Below, in pieces: positions 27,292 to 35,381 of a stretch of DNA of 64,000 nt. Within the stretch, counting starts at the first letter, position 1. Every line of letters begins with the position of its first letter. The stretch spans positions 16,846-80,845 of the forward strand of contig DATJIW010000016.1 of the NCBI GenBank assembly GCA_035492775.1, given 5' to 3'. The notes under the pieces are model-generated. The model made no database searches, was not told the origin of the DNA, and saw only the letters and a program-made list of their open reading frames with translations. The DNA comes from DATJFQ01 sp035492775 (GTDB lineage: Bacteria; Acidobacteriota; Vicinamibacteria; Vicinamibacterales; 2-12-FULL-66-21). The translations under genes were made by a program, and so were the position numbers.

Positions 27292-28743
27292 TCAGCGATC
27301 GCGCAGCCGTCCCGCGCGGACGGTGAGCCGAACGACGCGGCAGCCGTCGCACGGCGGCGACATACCCGCAGCGATGCCATAGGTCATCGGCGGCTCGACC
27401 CAGACATTGACGTCGCGTTTCATGCGCAGCGACACGGCGTCGGTGATGAGGCTGCCGAAGGCGGAGTCGAGGTTCGTTCGGACTGATCGATCATCCACGA
27501 GCACGAGTGTCGTTCGATCGGGCCAGGTCCGGACGTGCGGCGCCAGATCTTCGAGCACATTGGACGAGAATACGGCGAGCTCCGTCCACCGCTGTGTGCG
27601 CGCGAGGTAAACAGGCAGGCACATCACGGGAATCGTTGCCATTGCGGCGAGCGCCCAGACCGGCCGGCGCCGCCTGCACGACTCCCAGCAACGCTCGAGC
27701 AGATGGCCGCACGCCAGTGCCGCGCCAATGGACGGGAAGCACGCGTAAAGGCTCGATCTCGACGGTATGGCGATCGTCGGCACGAGTGCAGCGACACACC
27801 ATGCGAGAGCGAACAGAAGAAGCCGTCGGTTCACGTGCACCGTCCTCGGCCACATGATGACGAAACCCACGAGTGCGACGGCCGCCGCGAACGTCGCAGT
27901 ACGGTCGGCATACTCCAGTGCGTTGCGGGCAAGCGCGGCCGGCGCGAATGTAAAGCGGTAGTACGACGGCGCCGTCCAGGGGGTCATGGCGCCCGCCGAC
28001 GTCCGCAGCAGCACGTAGCCGGCGAGCAGTGCGAGGGCCGCTGCGCCGAGCGCGGCCAGCTCGCGTCGCGAGTATCGATGGCCGATCCCGAGCGAGATCG
28101 CTGCCGCGGCGATGAGCGGCAGGACCACGGCTTCCTCTTTAGACAAGAGAGCCGCGGCAAATCCGAGCACGGCGGCCAGGATGGAGCCGCGAATCACGCC
28201 GGTGATCGCCACGAGCGCGCACGCGACGAGAATCAATGCCGTGCGTCCGCTGATCCACAGCAGCGCCATGCCGATTCCGTGGAAATTGAGCAGCCAGACC
28301 GCCGCGGCCGCGGCAGCTCCGGCCTGTCCGACGGCCGCCGCGCGTGCCAGCCGTGACAGCAGCACCGCATCGAGGACCGCCAGCGCGAGGTTCGTCCATC
28401 CGTAACCGAGCGCGTGAGTTCCGAATAGCGCGTAATTGGCTGCAAAGCTGAGCGACACCAGCGGCCTGTAGAAACCTGGCGCGACGCTCAGGAATCTGAC
28501 GATATCGTGAAAGGACGTAACGCGTGAGTGCTCGATCCAGCCGAAATCGTCCGAGATGAACCCCAGACCCACAGCGGGCGCATAGACGGCGAGAAAGACG
28601 ACGAAAGGGATGGCAACTGCCGCGCGGATGGATGTTTGAAGCTGGCGTGATGGATTCGACGACGCGAGGGATGCGGTCGGCCTCAATCGCAAATCCTGGA
28701 TGAAGCGCAAACCGTCAATCCGTGAACTGCACTGAGCCACCAA
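27292..28743 (-). CDS. Polytopic membrane protein, GT-C glycosyltransferase-like
   Basis: 483 residues, about ten hydrophobic segments (first about residues 40-60). The first periplasmic loop has GFISDDFGWIEHSR, an acidic DD motif like the catalytic loop of GT-C enzymes (PMT/ArnT relatives that use polyprenyl-phosphate sugars). A soluble C-terminal tail of about 90 residues ends with paired cysteines (MSPPCDGCRVV). Transferase identity is inferred from topology and loop position only. Convergent with the preceding secreted protein and lying downstream of moaD-like and BNR genes on the same strand. Confidence 0.66.
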   Translation of the reverse strand: MVAQCSSRIDGLRFIQDLRLRPTASLASSNPSRQLQTSIRAAVAIPFVVFLAVYAPAVGLGFISDDFGWIEHSRVTSFHDIVRFLSVAPGFYRPLVSLSFAANYALFGTHALGYGWTNLALAVLDAVLLSRLARAAAVGQAGAAAAAAVWLLNFHGIGMALLWISGRTALILVACALVAITGVIRGSILAAVLGFAAALLSKEEAVVLPLIAAAAISLGIGHRYSRRELAALGAAALALLAGYVLLRTSAGAMTPWTAPSYYRFTFAPAALARNALEYADRTATFAAAVALVGFVIMWPRTVHVNRRLLLFALAWCVAALVPTIAIPSRSSLYACFPSIGAALACGHLLERCWESCRRRRPVWALAAMATIPVMCLPVYLARTQRWTELAVFSSNVLEDLAPHVRTWPDRTTLVLVDDRSVRTNLDSAFGSLITDAVSLRMKRDVNVWVEPPMTYGIAAGMSPPCDGCRVVRLTVRAGRLRDR

Positions 28744-28779
28744 TCCACAGTCTCGAATCCACGTTGCCGATCGGGTCCT

Positions 28780-29076
28780 TCAACCGCCAGCCAGCGCGCC
28801 GATAATGAGGAACGGCTCCTTGCCCGCGACGACGGCGGCCGGCACGATCGTGTCGGCCGAGACGTGCGACAGGTCCTCTTCGCACGCAAAGAACCTGACG
28901 AACGGACGTCGCTTGTGCGTGACGTGATCGCGAATCGTCCCGGCGAGCATCGGGTACTGCCCTTCGACTGCATCGAGAATCGACGCGATCGTCGGCGGCC
29001 CGTCGACGTCGAGCACCACTTCGTTCTGAACGTGCGCGAGCACCTTCAGATGGGGCGGCAGCACCACACGGATCAT
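28780..29076 (-). CDS. MoaD/ThiS-like beta-grasp protein
   Basis: 98 residues from ATG 29074-29076. The sequence reads like a ubiquitin-like sulfur carrier: MIRVVLPPHLKVLAH at the N-terminus, TIASILDAVEGQYPML, and a C-terminal GALAGG that provides the di-glycine end needed for thiocarboxylation. No MoaE, MoeB or ThiF is in the window. Its start overlaps the stop of the BNR protein (TCATGA), so the two are coupled, a pairing I have the impression is recurrent in acidobacteria. Confidence 0.75.
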   Translation of the reverse strand: MIRVVLPPHLKVLAHVQNEVVLDVDGPPTIASILDAVEGQYPMLAGTIRDHVTHKRRPFVRFFACEEDLSHVSADTIVPAAVVAGKEPFLIIGALAGG

Positions 29077-30188
29077 GAGAGCGTCTGCACCTCGACGGAC
29101 AGAACCGGCGGCAGGTCGCGCACGATCGCCGACCACGAATCGCCGCCGTCATTCGAAGCGTACACCTGTCCGCCCGTCGTGCCGAAGTACACGCCGCAGG
29201 GATCGAGCCGATCCACGGACATCGAGTCGCGAAGGACGTTAACGTAGCAGTTCTGCTGCGGCAACCCGTTCGTCAGCGGTTCCCACTCATTGCCCCCGGT
29301 GCGGCTCCGGTAAACACGGAGCGCGCCGTCCACGGGGTAGTGCTCCGAGTCGCTCTTGATCGGGACGACGTAGATCGTTTCCGGCTCGTGCGCGTGGACG
29401 TCGATGACGAACCCGAAGTCGCTCGGGAGGTTGCCGCTGATCTCCGTCCACCGGTCGCCGGCGTTGTCGGTCCGCATGACGTCCCAGTGCTTCTGCATGA
29501 ACAGGGTGTCCGGACGCGAGCGGTGCATCGCGATTCGATGCACGCAATGGCCGACTTCCGCGTTCGGATCGGGAATGTACTGCGATCGCAGTCCCTGGTT
29601 GATCGCCTGCCACGTTTCGCCGCCGTCGTCCGTACGGAATGCGCCGGCCGCGGAGATCGCGATGAACATCCGCTGCGGATTGTTCGGATCGAGCAGGATG
29701 GTGTGCAGGCACAGCCCGCCGGCCCCCGGCTGCCAGCGGGGTCCCGAACCGTGTCCGCGCAGACCCGGCATCTCCGCCCATGACATGCCGGCATCGGTGC
29801 TGCGGAAGATTGCGGCGTCTTCGACACCGGCGTATACGAGATCGGGATCCGTCAGCGACGGTTCGAGATGCCAGACCCGTTTGAATTCCCAGGGATGGGG
29901 TGTGCCGTCGTACCACTGATGCGTGCCGGGGACGCCGTCGTACACGAACTTGTTGGCGACCGGCTGCCATGACTTTCCGCCGTCGTCGGACCGCTGCATG
30001 GTCTGGCCGAACCAGCTGGTCGATTGAGACGCGTAGATGCGATTGGGATCCGCCGGCGATCCTTTGATGTGGTACATCTCCCAACCGCCGAAATGGGGTC
30101 CGCCGACGTCCCAGCGCTTGCGCGTGCCGTCGGACGTGATGACGAAGGCCCCTTTGCGCGTGCCCACGAGAACACGTACTCCGCTCAT
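29073..30188 (-). CDS. BNR/sialidase-like beta-propeller protein
   Basis: 371 residues from ATG 30186-30188, with GGGAGCAGGG upstream as a ribosome site. Repeated Asp-box-like sequences show the propeller: RSDDGGKSW, RSTDAGMSW, RTDDGGETW, RTDNAGDRW, ASNDGGDSW. No signal peptide: the protein starts MSGVRVLVGTRKGAFVITSDG, so it is probably cytoplasmic, unlike most sortilin-type relatives. Sialidase catalytic residues are not evident; function unknown. Longer in-frame starts run into the REP cluster and are rejected. Confidence 0.8.
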   Translation of the reverse strand: MSGVRVLVGTRKGAFVITSDGTRKRWDVGGPHFGGWEMYHIKGSPADPNRIYASQSTSWFGQTMQRSDDGGKSWQPVANKFVYDGVPGTHQWYDGTPHPWEFKRVWHLEPSLTDPDLVYAGVEDAAIFRSTDAGMSWAEMPGLRGHGSGPRWQPGAGGLCLHTILLDPNNPQRMFIAISAAGAFRTDDGGETWQAINQGLRSQYIPDPNAEVGHCVHRIAMHRSRPDTLFMQKHWDVMRTDNAGDRWTEISGNLPSDFGFVIDVHAHEPETIYVVPIKSDSEHYPVDGALRVYRSRTGGNEWEPLTNGLPQQNCYVNVLRDSMSVDRLDPCGVYFGTTGGQVYASNDGGDSWSAIVRDLPPVLSVEVQTLS

Positions 30189-30285
30189 TACCCTGCTCCC
30201 GGTAGTCAACCCTGCTGCGGTCGGATAACGATACACGAGGCGCACACACTTCCGCCATGCGTCCGATCGGATGAGCCGCGGAAAA

Positions 30286-30429
30286 GGGGACAGTCCCCAT
30301 TTTTTGCGAAAAATGGGGACAGCCACGATTTTTGCGCAAAAACGGGGACAACCGACAGGAAGGAACTCGAGCGGTAACCAGACGGCTGTCCCCATTTTTG
30401 TCGAAAAATGGGGACTGTCCCCATTTCGG
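30286..30429. repeat. REP-like cluster of GGGGAC/GTCCCC palindromes
   Basis: Three or more related elements in 144 bp. The best is GTCCCCATTTTT (30388-30399) and AAAAATGGGGAC (30404-30415), a perfect 12-bp stem with loop GTCG. An upstream copy pairs CCCCATTTTT with AAAAATGGGG (30295-30318), and a degenerate copy lies at 30315-30356. GGGGACAGTCCCC (30286-30298) and GGGGACTGTCCCC (30411-30423) are also palindromic. This is the usual look of REP/BIME elements mobilised by RAYT transposases; no RAYT gene is in the window. The run is AT-richer than its surroundings. Confidence 0.88.
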
Positions 30430-30431
30430 CG

Positions 30432-30833
30432 TCAGCGCGCCACTGATGCGGCGGTTTCGCGGAGGATGCGCTCGAGGAGCGCCGGGTCGGCCGGCTTCGT
30501 CAGGTACTGATCGAATCCGGCCTCGGCCGCCTGCTGGCCGGCCTCTTCCTCTCCCCACCCAGTCAACGCAATCAGACGAACAGGGGCGTCGTGGGACGCA
30601 CGCAGTTCGCGCGCGACCTCGTAGCCGCTCATATCCGGCAATCCGATGTCGAGCAGCACGACGTGCGGACGCGTGTTGACGACGCTGTCAATCGCGCCGC
30701 GTCCGGTGTGCGCGATCGAGACCGTGTGGCCGAGCATGCCCAGCATCACCTGGAGCATTTCTGCCGAGTCGCGGTTGTCGTCGACGACGAGCACGTGCAA
30801 GCCGCTCGGCTGGACGTTGGAAGGGGTTGTCAT
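30432..30833 (-). CDS. Single-domain response regulator (CheY-like receiver)
   Basis: 133 residues from ATG 30831-30833. Receiver hallmarks: VLVVDDNRDSAEML, phosphoacceptor in VVLLDIGLPDMSG, IALTGWGEEE and the conserved Lys in YLTKPADP. No output domain, so it works by protein contact or is part of a hybrid relay encoded elsewhere. Followed downstream on its strand by the REP cluster. An extra start at 30857 adds eight residues. Confidence 0.9.
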   Translation of the reverse strand: MTTPSNVQPSGLHVLVVDDNRDSAEMLQVMLGMLGHTVSIAHTGRGAIDSVVNTRPHVVLLDIGLPDMSGYEVARELRASHDAPVRLIALTGWGEEEAGQQAAEAGFDQYLTKPADPALLERILRETAASVAR

Positions 30834-30890
30834 TCGATGACGCCCATTGTCGCACATCCGGCCGGCGCCCCGTCGGGCGCGCCGCTCCTA

Positions 30891-30926
30891 TTGACTGACG
30901 ATATGAAACGAGTGATACTCATATCG
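30891..30926 (+). promoter_or_regulatory. Promoter with overlapping PadR operator
   Basis: TTGACT (30891-30896) and GATACT (30914-30919) are 17 bp apart, a good sigma-70-like promoter. CGATATGA (30899-30906) and TCATATCG (30919-30926) form a perfect 8-bp inverted repeat with a 12-bp spacer, covering the region between the boxes and the -10. The ATAT(G/C)-rich arms suit a PadR dimer, so repression by the downstream PadR is likely. A GGAG ribosome site (30937-30940) precedes the padR ATG. Confidence 0.75.
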
Positions 30927-30945
30927 ATCGTCGATAGGAGCAAGG

Positions 30946-31281
30946 ATGGGAAAGAACCGCCAGGCCGAAATGCTCCAGGGCACGCTGGAGCTGCTGATCC
31001 TCCGGATGCTGCGGTCCGGCGAGCAGAACGGCTGGGACGTCATGCACCGCCTCCGCATCGTCACCGGCGACGTGCTGAGCGTGACGCCCGGCGCGCTGTA
31101 CCCCGCATTGCACCGCCTCGAGGATCGGGGCCTGATCGCCGCCTCCTGGGGCGCGACCGAGAACAACCGCCGCGCAAAGTTCTATCGGTTGACGCCTTCG
31201 GGGCGGCGGCAGCTTGCCGCGGAACGACGGACGTGGACGCGTTTCAGCGGCGCTGTCGAAACGCTGCTCAGGAAGGCGTAG
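30946..31281 (+). CDS. PadR family transcriptional regulator (ADOP-linked)
   Basis: 111 residues, classical PadR: MLQGTLELLILRMLRSGEQNGWDVMHRL, SVTPGALYPALHRLEDRGLIAASW, KFYRLTPSGRRQLAAERRTW. Acts on the palindrome in its own promoter (inferred). Its stop is one base before the GTG of the ADOP permease. Differs from the first PadR in its fuller N-terminus and has its own operator sequence, so the two modules probably respond independently. Confidence 0.93.
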   Translation: MGKNRQAEMLQGTLELLILRMLRSGEQNGWDVMHRLRIVTGDVLSVTPGALYPALHRLEDRGLIAASWGATENNRRAKFYRLTPSGRRQLAAERRTWTRFSGAVETLLRKA

Positions 31282-31282
31282 C

Positions 31283-33943
31283 GTGTTCGGGCGAATCTGG
31301 CGGCGCTGCGTGGCCAACATCAGGCGATCGCGGATCGAGCGCGATCTCGACGATGAAATCCTCTATCACCTCGATCAGGAAGTCGCGCAACTGCGACGCG
31401 AGGGGCTGGACGAGCGCACGGCGCGCACGGAAGCGCGGAAAGCGTTCGGCGCAATCGAGGTGTCGAAAGAAGCATCCCGGGATGCGCGGGGCATTCGCCT
31501 GCTTCACGACCTCCGGCAGGACATCCAGTACGCGCTCCGCCTGATCGGCCGGCAGCCCGCATTTGCCGCGACGATTGCTGCGACGATTGCCGTGGCCGTT
31601 GCCGCCAACACGACGTTATTCGGCGTCGTCTACGGCGTGCTGCTGAAGCCGCTGCCGTTTCCCCAGGCCGATCGTCTCGTCGTCATCTCGGAAGAGAGCC
31701 CGACGCGGCCTCGCATGCCGGTGCCGTACCCGGACTATCTGGACTGGCGCGCGCGGCAGCACGTGTTCGACGACGTGTCCGCGGACCTCGTCATCGGCGG
31801 CGTTCTCACGGGCGGTGCGGAAGCGGAACGCGTGTTCGGCCGCGCCGTCACGCGCGACTTCTTCTCGACGCTGAATCTGCCGTTTGCGCTCGGCCGCCCC
31901 TTCACCGACGACGAAGATCGTCCTGGCGGGCCGCGTGTGGCCATCATCGGGCACGCGCTGTGGCAGCGCCGTTACGGCGGCAATCCAGCAATCGTAGGAC
32001 ACTCCATCACGTACAACGGCGACGCGTACGAAGTGGTCGGCGTGCTGCCGGCAGAGTTCGAGTATTACGGCCGCGCGGACGCAAACAACGATTTGTTCCT
32101 GCCGTTGGGCCAGAGCACCGGTGAGCACTACATGGTTGCGCGGGATATGCACCCGCTTCACGTCACCGCCCGCCTGCGATCCGATGTTCCTCTCGAGCGT
32201 GCGTCCGCGGATATGCGCACGATCGCAGCGGCGCTTGCACGGGAGCACCGCGAGACGAACGCCGACGTAGATGTTCGCGTCCGTCCTCTGCTCGACGACT
32301 ACGTCGGCAACGTGCGGACGATGCTGCTGCTCCTCTTTGGCAGCGCGGCGATCGTCCTCGCCATCGCGTGCGCAAACATTGCAAATCTCCTGCTGGTGCG
32401 AATGACGACGCGGGGCCAGGAGCTCGCGATGCGGCGTGCGCTCGGCGCATCGGGCGGACGGCTGGCACGGCAGTTCCTGACCGAGAGTGCGGTCCTCGCC
32501 GGCGCGGGAGGAGCCGCCGGCGTTGTCATCGCGGCCTCGGCAATCGCAGCGCTGCCGCGGCTGCTCCACGGCGCGCTGCCGCGGGCCGCTGACGTAACAC
32601 TCAGCTGGCCCGTCGCCGTGTTCGCGCTGACGATCACGATCCTGAGTGGGGCGGCTTTCGGAGCGGCCCCTGCGCTGATCGGTCGGCGCTCCAACTTGCG
32701 CGAGCCGGCGGGATCGGGCGGTCGCACCACGGCCGGCGGCCGCCATTTGCGCGACCTCTTCGTGCTCGCACAGATCGCGCTCAGCACAGTGTTGCTGACC
32801 GCCGCGGGCCTGCTGGTGAGAAGCTTCGACGCTGTGCGCCGCGTCGATCCGGGCTACACGGCCGAACACGTGGAAACGATGAGGGTGAGGCTGCCGGACG
32901 CAAAGTACTCGGATCGGCGGCAGGTGGTGACGTTCCTTGACACGCTGCTCGCGCGCGTAGCCGCGCATCCGGGGGTCGAGAGTGTCTGCCTCACGACCGG
33001 CGTACCGCTCGGTCGCGCAAACGAGGAGCAATTCCTGGTTCGCGGTCAGCCTGCCGTGCCCGGCACACAGGAGCCGGTGGCACTCACGCAATGGGTTACG
33101 GACCGGTACTTCCGCACGTTCGGGATTCCAGTCATCGCGGGCCGCGCCTTGACGGCGGCCGATCGCGAAGGCTCCGCACAAGTGGCAGTCGTCGACGAGC
33201 AGTTCGCCACACGCTACGGCCACGGCGAGAATGTCGCATCCATCCTCGGCACACACATCCGCATCGTCAGTGAAGGGGATCGATGGCGGGACATTGTCGG
33301 GGTCGTGCGGCACCTGCGGCATGCTGGGCTCGAGGAGCAACCGCGCCCGGAGATCTACGCGCCGTACCTTCAAATGGAGCCATCCTGGCAGCTTGAAATC
33401 GGCCGTGCGATGGATCTCGCCGTGCGCAGTCAGGAATCGCCGGAGGCCGTCGTTTCGGACGTACGCTCCGACGTCCGCGCGCTCGACCCCGACCTGCCGC
33501 TGTCACATGTTCGCAGTATGACCGACGCGGTGGCCGCATCCATTGCGCCGCGCGCGTTCAGCGCGGCGGTGTTGCTGGCGTTCGGGGTGGTCGCGCTCCT
33601 TTTGTCCATGGTGGGCATCTACGGCGTCATGAGCTACAGCGTCAGTCGACAGACAGCGGAGATCGGCGTACGTCTCGCGCTCGGTGCTCAGCGGCACGAC
33701 GTGCTCAGGCTCGTCTTGCGCCGCGTCGTGATCGTCCTTGTGGCGGGGGCCGGGGTTGGCATTGCGGTGTCGCTCGCGGCGGGCGGCCTGCTACAAACCA
33801 TGCTGTATGGGGTCACGATCCGAGATCCACTTAGCTTCGCGGTCAGTGCATTCTCGCTAGTCGCTGCCGCGCTCGTCGCCGCGTGGATACCGGTGCGGCG
33901 GGCGCTAGAACTCGACCCCGTCATCGCTGTTCGGCAGCCTTGA
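31283..33943 (+). CDS. ADOP family permease (MacB/FtsX-like)
   Basis: 886 residues from GTG 31283. The N-terminus is the alternative ADOP lead-in (RRSRIERDLDDEILYHLDQEVAQL, DUF-type helical region) followed by LRQDIQYALRLIGRQPAFAATIAATIAVAVAANT. Two MacB_PCD periplasmic domains (FEYYGRADANND; PGTQEPVALTQWVTDRYF) and two FtsX cores are duplicated; RGQELAMRRALGASGGRLARQF and QTAEIGVRLALGAQRHDVLRL are the matching segments. No ABC ATPase is adjacent. Ends 7 bp before a convergent gene. Confidence 0.92.
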   Translation: MFGRIWRRCVANIRRSRIERDLDDEILYHLDQEVAQLRREGLDERTARTEARKAFGAIEVSKEASRDARGIRLLHDLRQDIQYALRLIGRQPAFAATIAATIAVAVAANTTLFGVVYGVLLKPLPFPQADRLVVISEESPTRPRMPVPYPDYLDWRARQHVFDDVSADLVIGGVLTGGAEAERVFGRAVTRDFFSTLNLPFALGRPFTDDEDRPGGPRVAIIGHALWQRRYGGNPAIVGHSITYNGDAYEVVGVLPAEFEYYGRADANNDLFLPLGQSTGEHYMVARDMHPLHVTARLRSDVPLERASADMRTIAAALAREHRETNADVDVRVRPLLDDYVGNVRTMLLLLFGSAAIVLAIACANIANLLLVRMTTRGQELAMRRALGASGGRLARQFLTESAVLAGAGGAAGVVIAASAIAALPRLLHGALPRAADVTLSWPVAVFALTITILSGAAFGAAPALIGRRSNLREPAGSGGRTTAGGRHLRDLFVLAQIALSTVLLTAAGLLVRSFDAVRRVDPGYTAEHVETMRVRLPDAKYSDRRQVVTFLDTLLARVAAHPGVESVCLTTGVPLGRANEEQFLVRGQPAVPGTQEPVALTQWVTDRYFRTFGIPVIAGRALTAADREGSAQVAVVDEQFATRYGHGENVASILGTHIRIVSEGDRWRDIVGVVRHLRHAGLEEQPRPEIYAPYLQMEPSWQLEIGRAMDLAVRSQESPEAVVSDVRSDVRALDPDLPLSHVRSMTDAVAASIAPRAFSAAVLLAFGVVALLLSMVGIYGVMSYSVSRQTAEIGVRLALGAQRHDVLRLVLRRVVIVLVAGAGVGIAVSLAAGGLLQTMLYGVTIRDPLSFAVSAFSLVAAALVAAWIPVRRALELDPVIAVRQP

Positions 33944-33950
33944 CGCCGCG

Positions 33951-34757
33951 CTACCGCGCCGCGTTCTTCGCTGCGTCCCAGCGTGCCACGTGATTCAACA
34001 ATTGCTGCCCCTGACACACTGGACACAGCGAGCGCGGCGATCGCGGGCGCGGCCCCGTCAGCTCGACGCGTTCGCCGCCGCATTTTGAGCAGGGACCGGC
34101 CCATGGCGCGGGGGAATAAGGACGCAGCGCGCGGCCATCCGTCTCCGGCAGCGCGCGAGAGAGTCGCGCGTAGTCCTCGATCGCAAATGCGAACACGTGC
34201 GAGATCTCCAGCGACGCCAGCTGTTTCAGCGCGTGCAACGGCTCGAGGCGGTCCCGCTCCGGCAGAATCCCACGCATCAGCAGCCACTCGAGGGACGTCA
34301 GATTCGCCAGAGGTCCCAGAGATTCGACGCGATGACACTTGCGCGAGGCGTCGTAGCTCGGAGGAGTAGAGAGCAGCAGGCGACGGAGACGCGAGAGAGG
34401 GCGCAACGGTTCGAGCGAGTGGATCTTCGGCAGACAATAGATCTGAAGCGAATCGATGTCCACGAGCCTCTCGACCCCATCGAGCGTTGCAGGATCGGTC
34501 AGACGCAGTTCGCGAAGCGATCGGCTGGACGTCAGCGGTGCGATCGAGCGGCGTATGCCGGCGAGTTCGAGCGTTGCGAGATTCGGGAGCGCCGCAAGGC
34601 GCTCCAACTGACTCTGCTCGATGTGCTTCGCGCCGGTGAACACGCTGACCGCAGATTCGAGTACGGCGTCGGTCCAGTCTTCCGGCGTTCGGAGGACCGT
34701 CCGACGTTGCCGCGGCGGCGGTGCGCTATCCGCTGACGTTCCCTGCTCGGCACTCAC
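33951..34757 (-). CDS. Leucine-rich-repeat protein with C-terminal zinc-ribbon-like motif
   Basis: 268 residues, no signal peptide. Residues about 50-195 contain irregular LRR units (LAALPNLATLELAGIR, SRSLRELRLTDPATLDGVERL, PLSRLRRLLLST, LANLTSLEWLLMRG, LKQLASLEISHVFAFA). The C-terminus has CSKCGG and CPVCQG, a four-cysteine zinc ribbon typical of small metal-stabilised knuckles. I do not recognise the combination as a named family. Cytoplasmic recognition or scaffold role is possible. Palindrome TAACCGCGGTTA lies 28 bp upstream. Confidence 0.68.
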   Translation of the reverse strand: MSAEQGTSADSAPPPRQRRTVLRTPEDWTDAVLESAVSVFTGAKHIEQSQLERLAALPNLATLELAGIRRSIAPLTSSRSLRELRLTDPATLDGVERLVDIDSLQIYCLPKIHSLEPLRPLSRLRRLLLSTPPSYDASRKCHRVESLGPLANLTSLEWLLMRGILPERDRLEPLHALKQLASLEISHVFAFAIEDYARLSRALPETDGRALRPYSPAPWAGPCSKCGGERVELTGPRPRSPRSLCPVCQGQQLLNHVARWDAAKNAAR

Positions 34758-35036
34758 GGACGTCAGTGTAACGGTGGGCGGCGGTAACCGCGGTTAGCAT
34801 CGCACGCGTCCCGCACGAGCCGGCGTTCATCCCCGAATTCGATACGTTCGACAAGTCCGGCCCAATCAGAGACTTCCGCGGACCGTCGCTGAGTCGTGCC
34901 GTCTGGCGGCAGCCTTGCCATCTCGCCGGTCGGCCCCCGGCGAAACGGTTCTCACAAGGTGCCCGACCTCTCACTTTGTGCACGAAGCACACCGCCGGGG
35001 TCCTTCACATCAACCTCACTCAGTTGGAGGATACAC
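34758..35036. other. Intergenic region between divergent LRR and comEA-like genes
   Basis: 279 bp without a convincing gene. It holds the perfect 12-bp palindrome TAACCGCGGTTA (34785-34796), a possible operator for the leftward gene, and a weak CACAA-TTGTG repeat near 34955-34980. Immediately before the comEA-like ATG is a strong ribosome site, TTGGAGG (35024-35030). No riboswitch fold (c-di-GMP-I was looked for) is recognisable. Confidence 0.4.
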
Positions 35037-35381
35037 ATGCGCGCACTGTTGCTCTCGCTCGCACTGCTCGCCGCTGCCGCGATGCCGGCCGGCGCCCAGC
35101 AGACGACCACAACGCCCCGGCCGGCGACTCGCGCGGCGAAGGCGCCCGCGCCGACGTCGCCAATCAATCTGAACACGGCCACGCAGGCGCAGCTCGAGTC
35201 GCTGCCGGGCATCGGTCCCAAGGCTGCGGAACGGATTCTCGAGTTCCGCCAGAAGAACGGCGGCTTCAAGAAGATTGAAGACTTGATGAACGTCAAAGGC
35301 ATCGGTGAGAAGAACTTCCTGAAGCTGAAGCCGTACATCACCGTCTCCGCACAGAAAGCGGAAGCGCCCGCTGGCAAGTGA
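35037..35381 (+). CDS. comEA: Secreted ComEA-like helix-hairpin-helix protein
   Basis: 114 residues with a signal peptide (MRALLLSLALLAAAAMPAGAQQ), a Thr/Pro/Ala linker, and one ComEA-type domain of two HhH hairpins: INLNTATQAQLESLPGIGPK (residues about 43-62) and DLMNVKGIGEKNFLKLKPYI. ComEA binds DNA in the periplasm during natural transformation. A membrane-anchored longer form is usual in Gram-positives; the short secreted form is common in Gram-negatives. First gene of the eight-gene run; its stop overlaps the pseudopilin GTG by four bases. The link to a pseudopilin supports DNA uptake or type IV-pilus-like machinery. Confidence 0.83.
   Translation: MRALLLSLALLAAAAMPAGAQQTTTTPRPATRAAKAPAPTSPINLNTATQAQLESLPGIGPKAAERILEFRQKNGGFKKIEDLMNVKGIGEKNFLKLKPYITVSAQKAEAPAGK

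Noticed and set aside
34758..35036. c-di-GMP-I (GEMM) riboswitch before the ComEA-like operon
   Set aside because: PilZ in the operon made it plausible, but no GEMM-like core could be read in the 279 bp.
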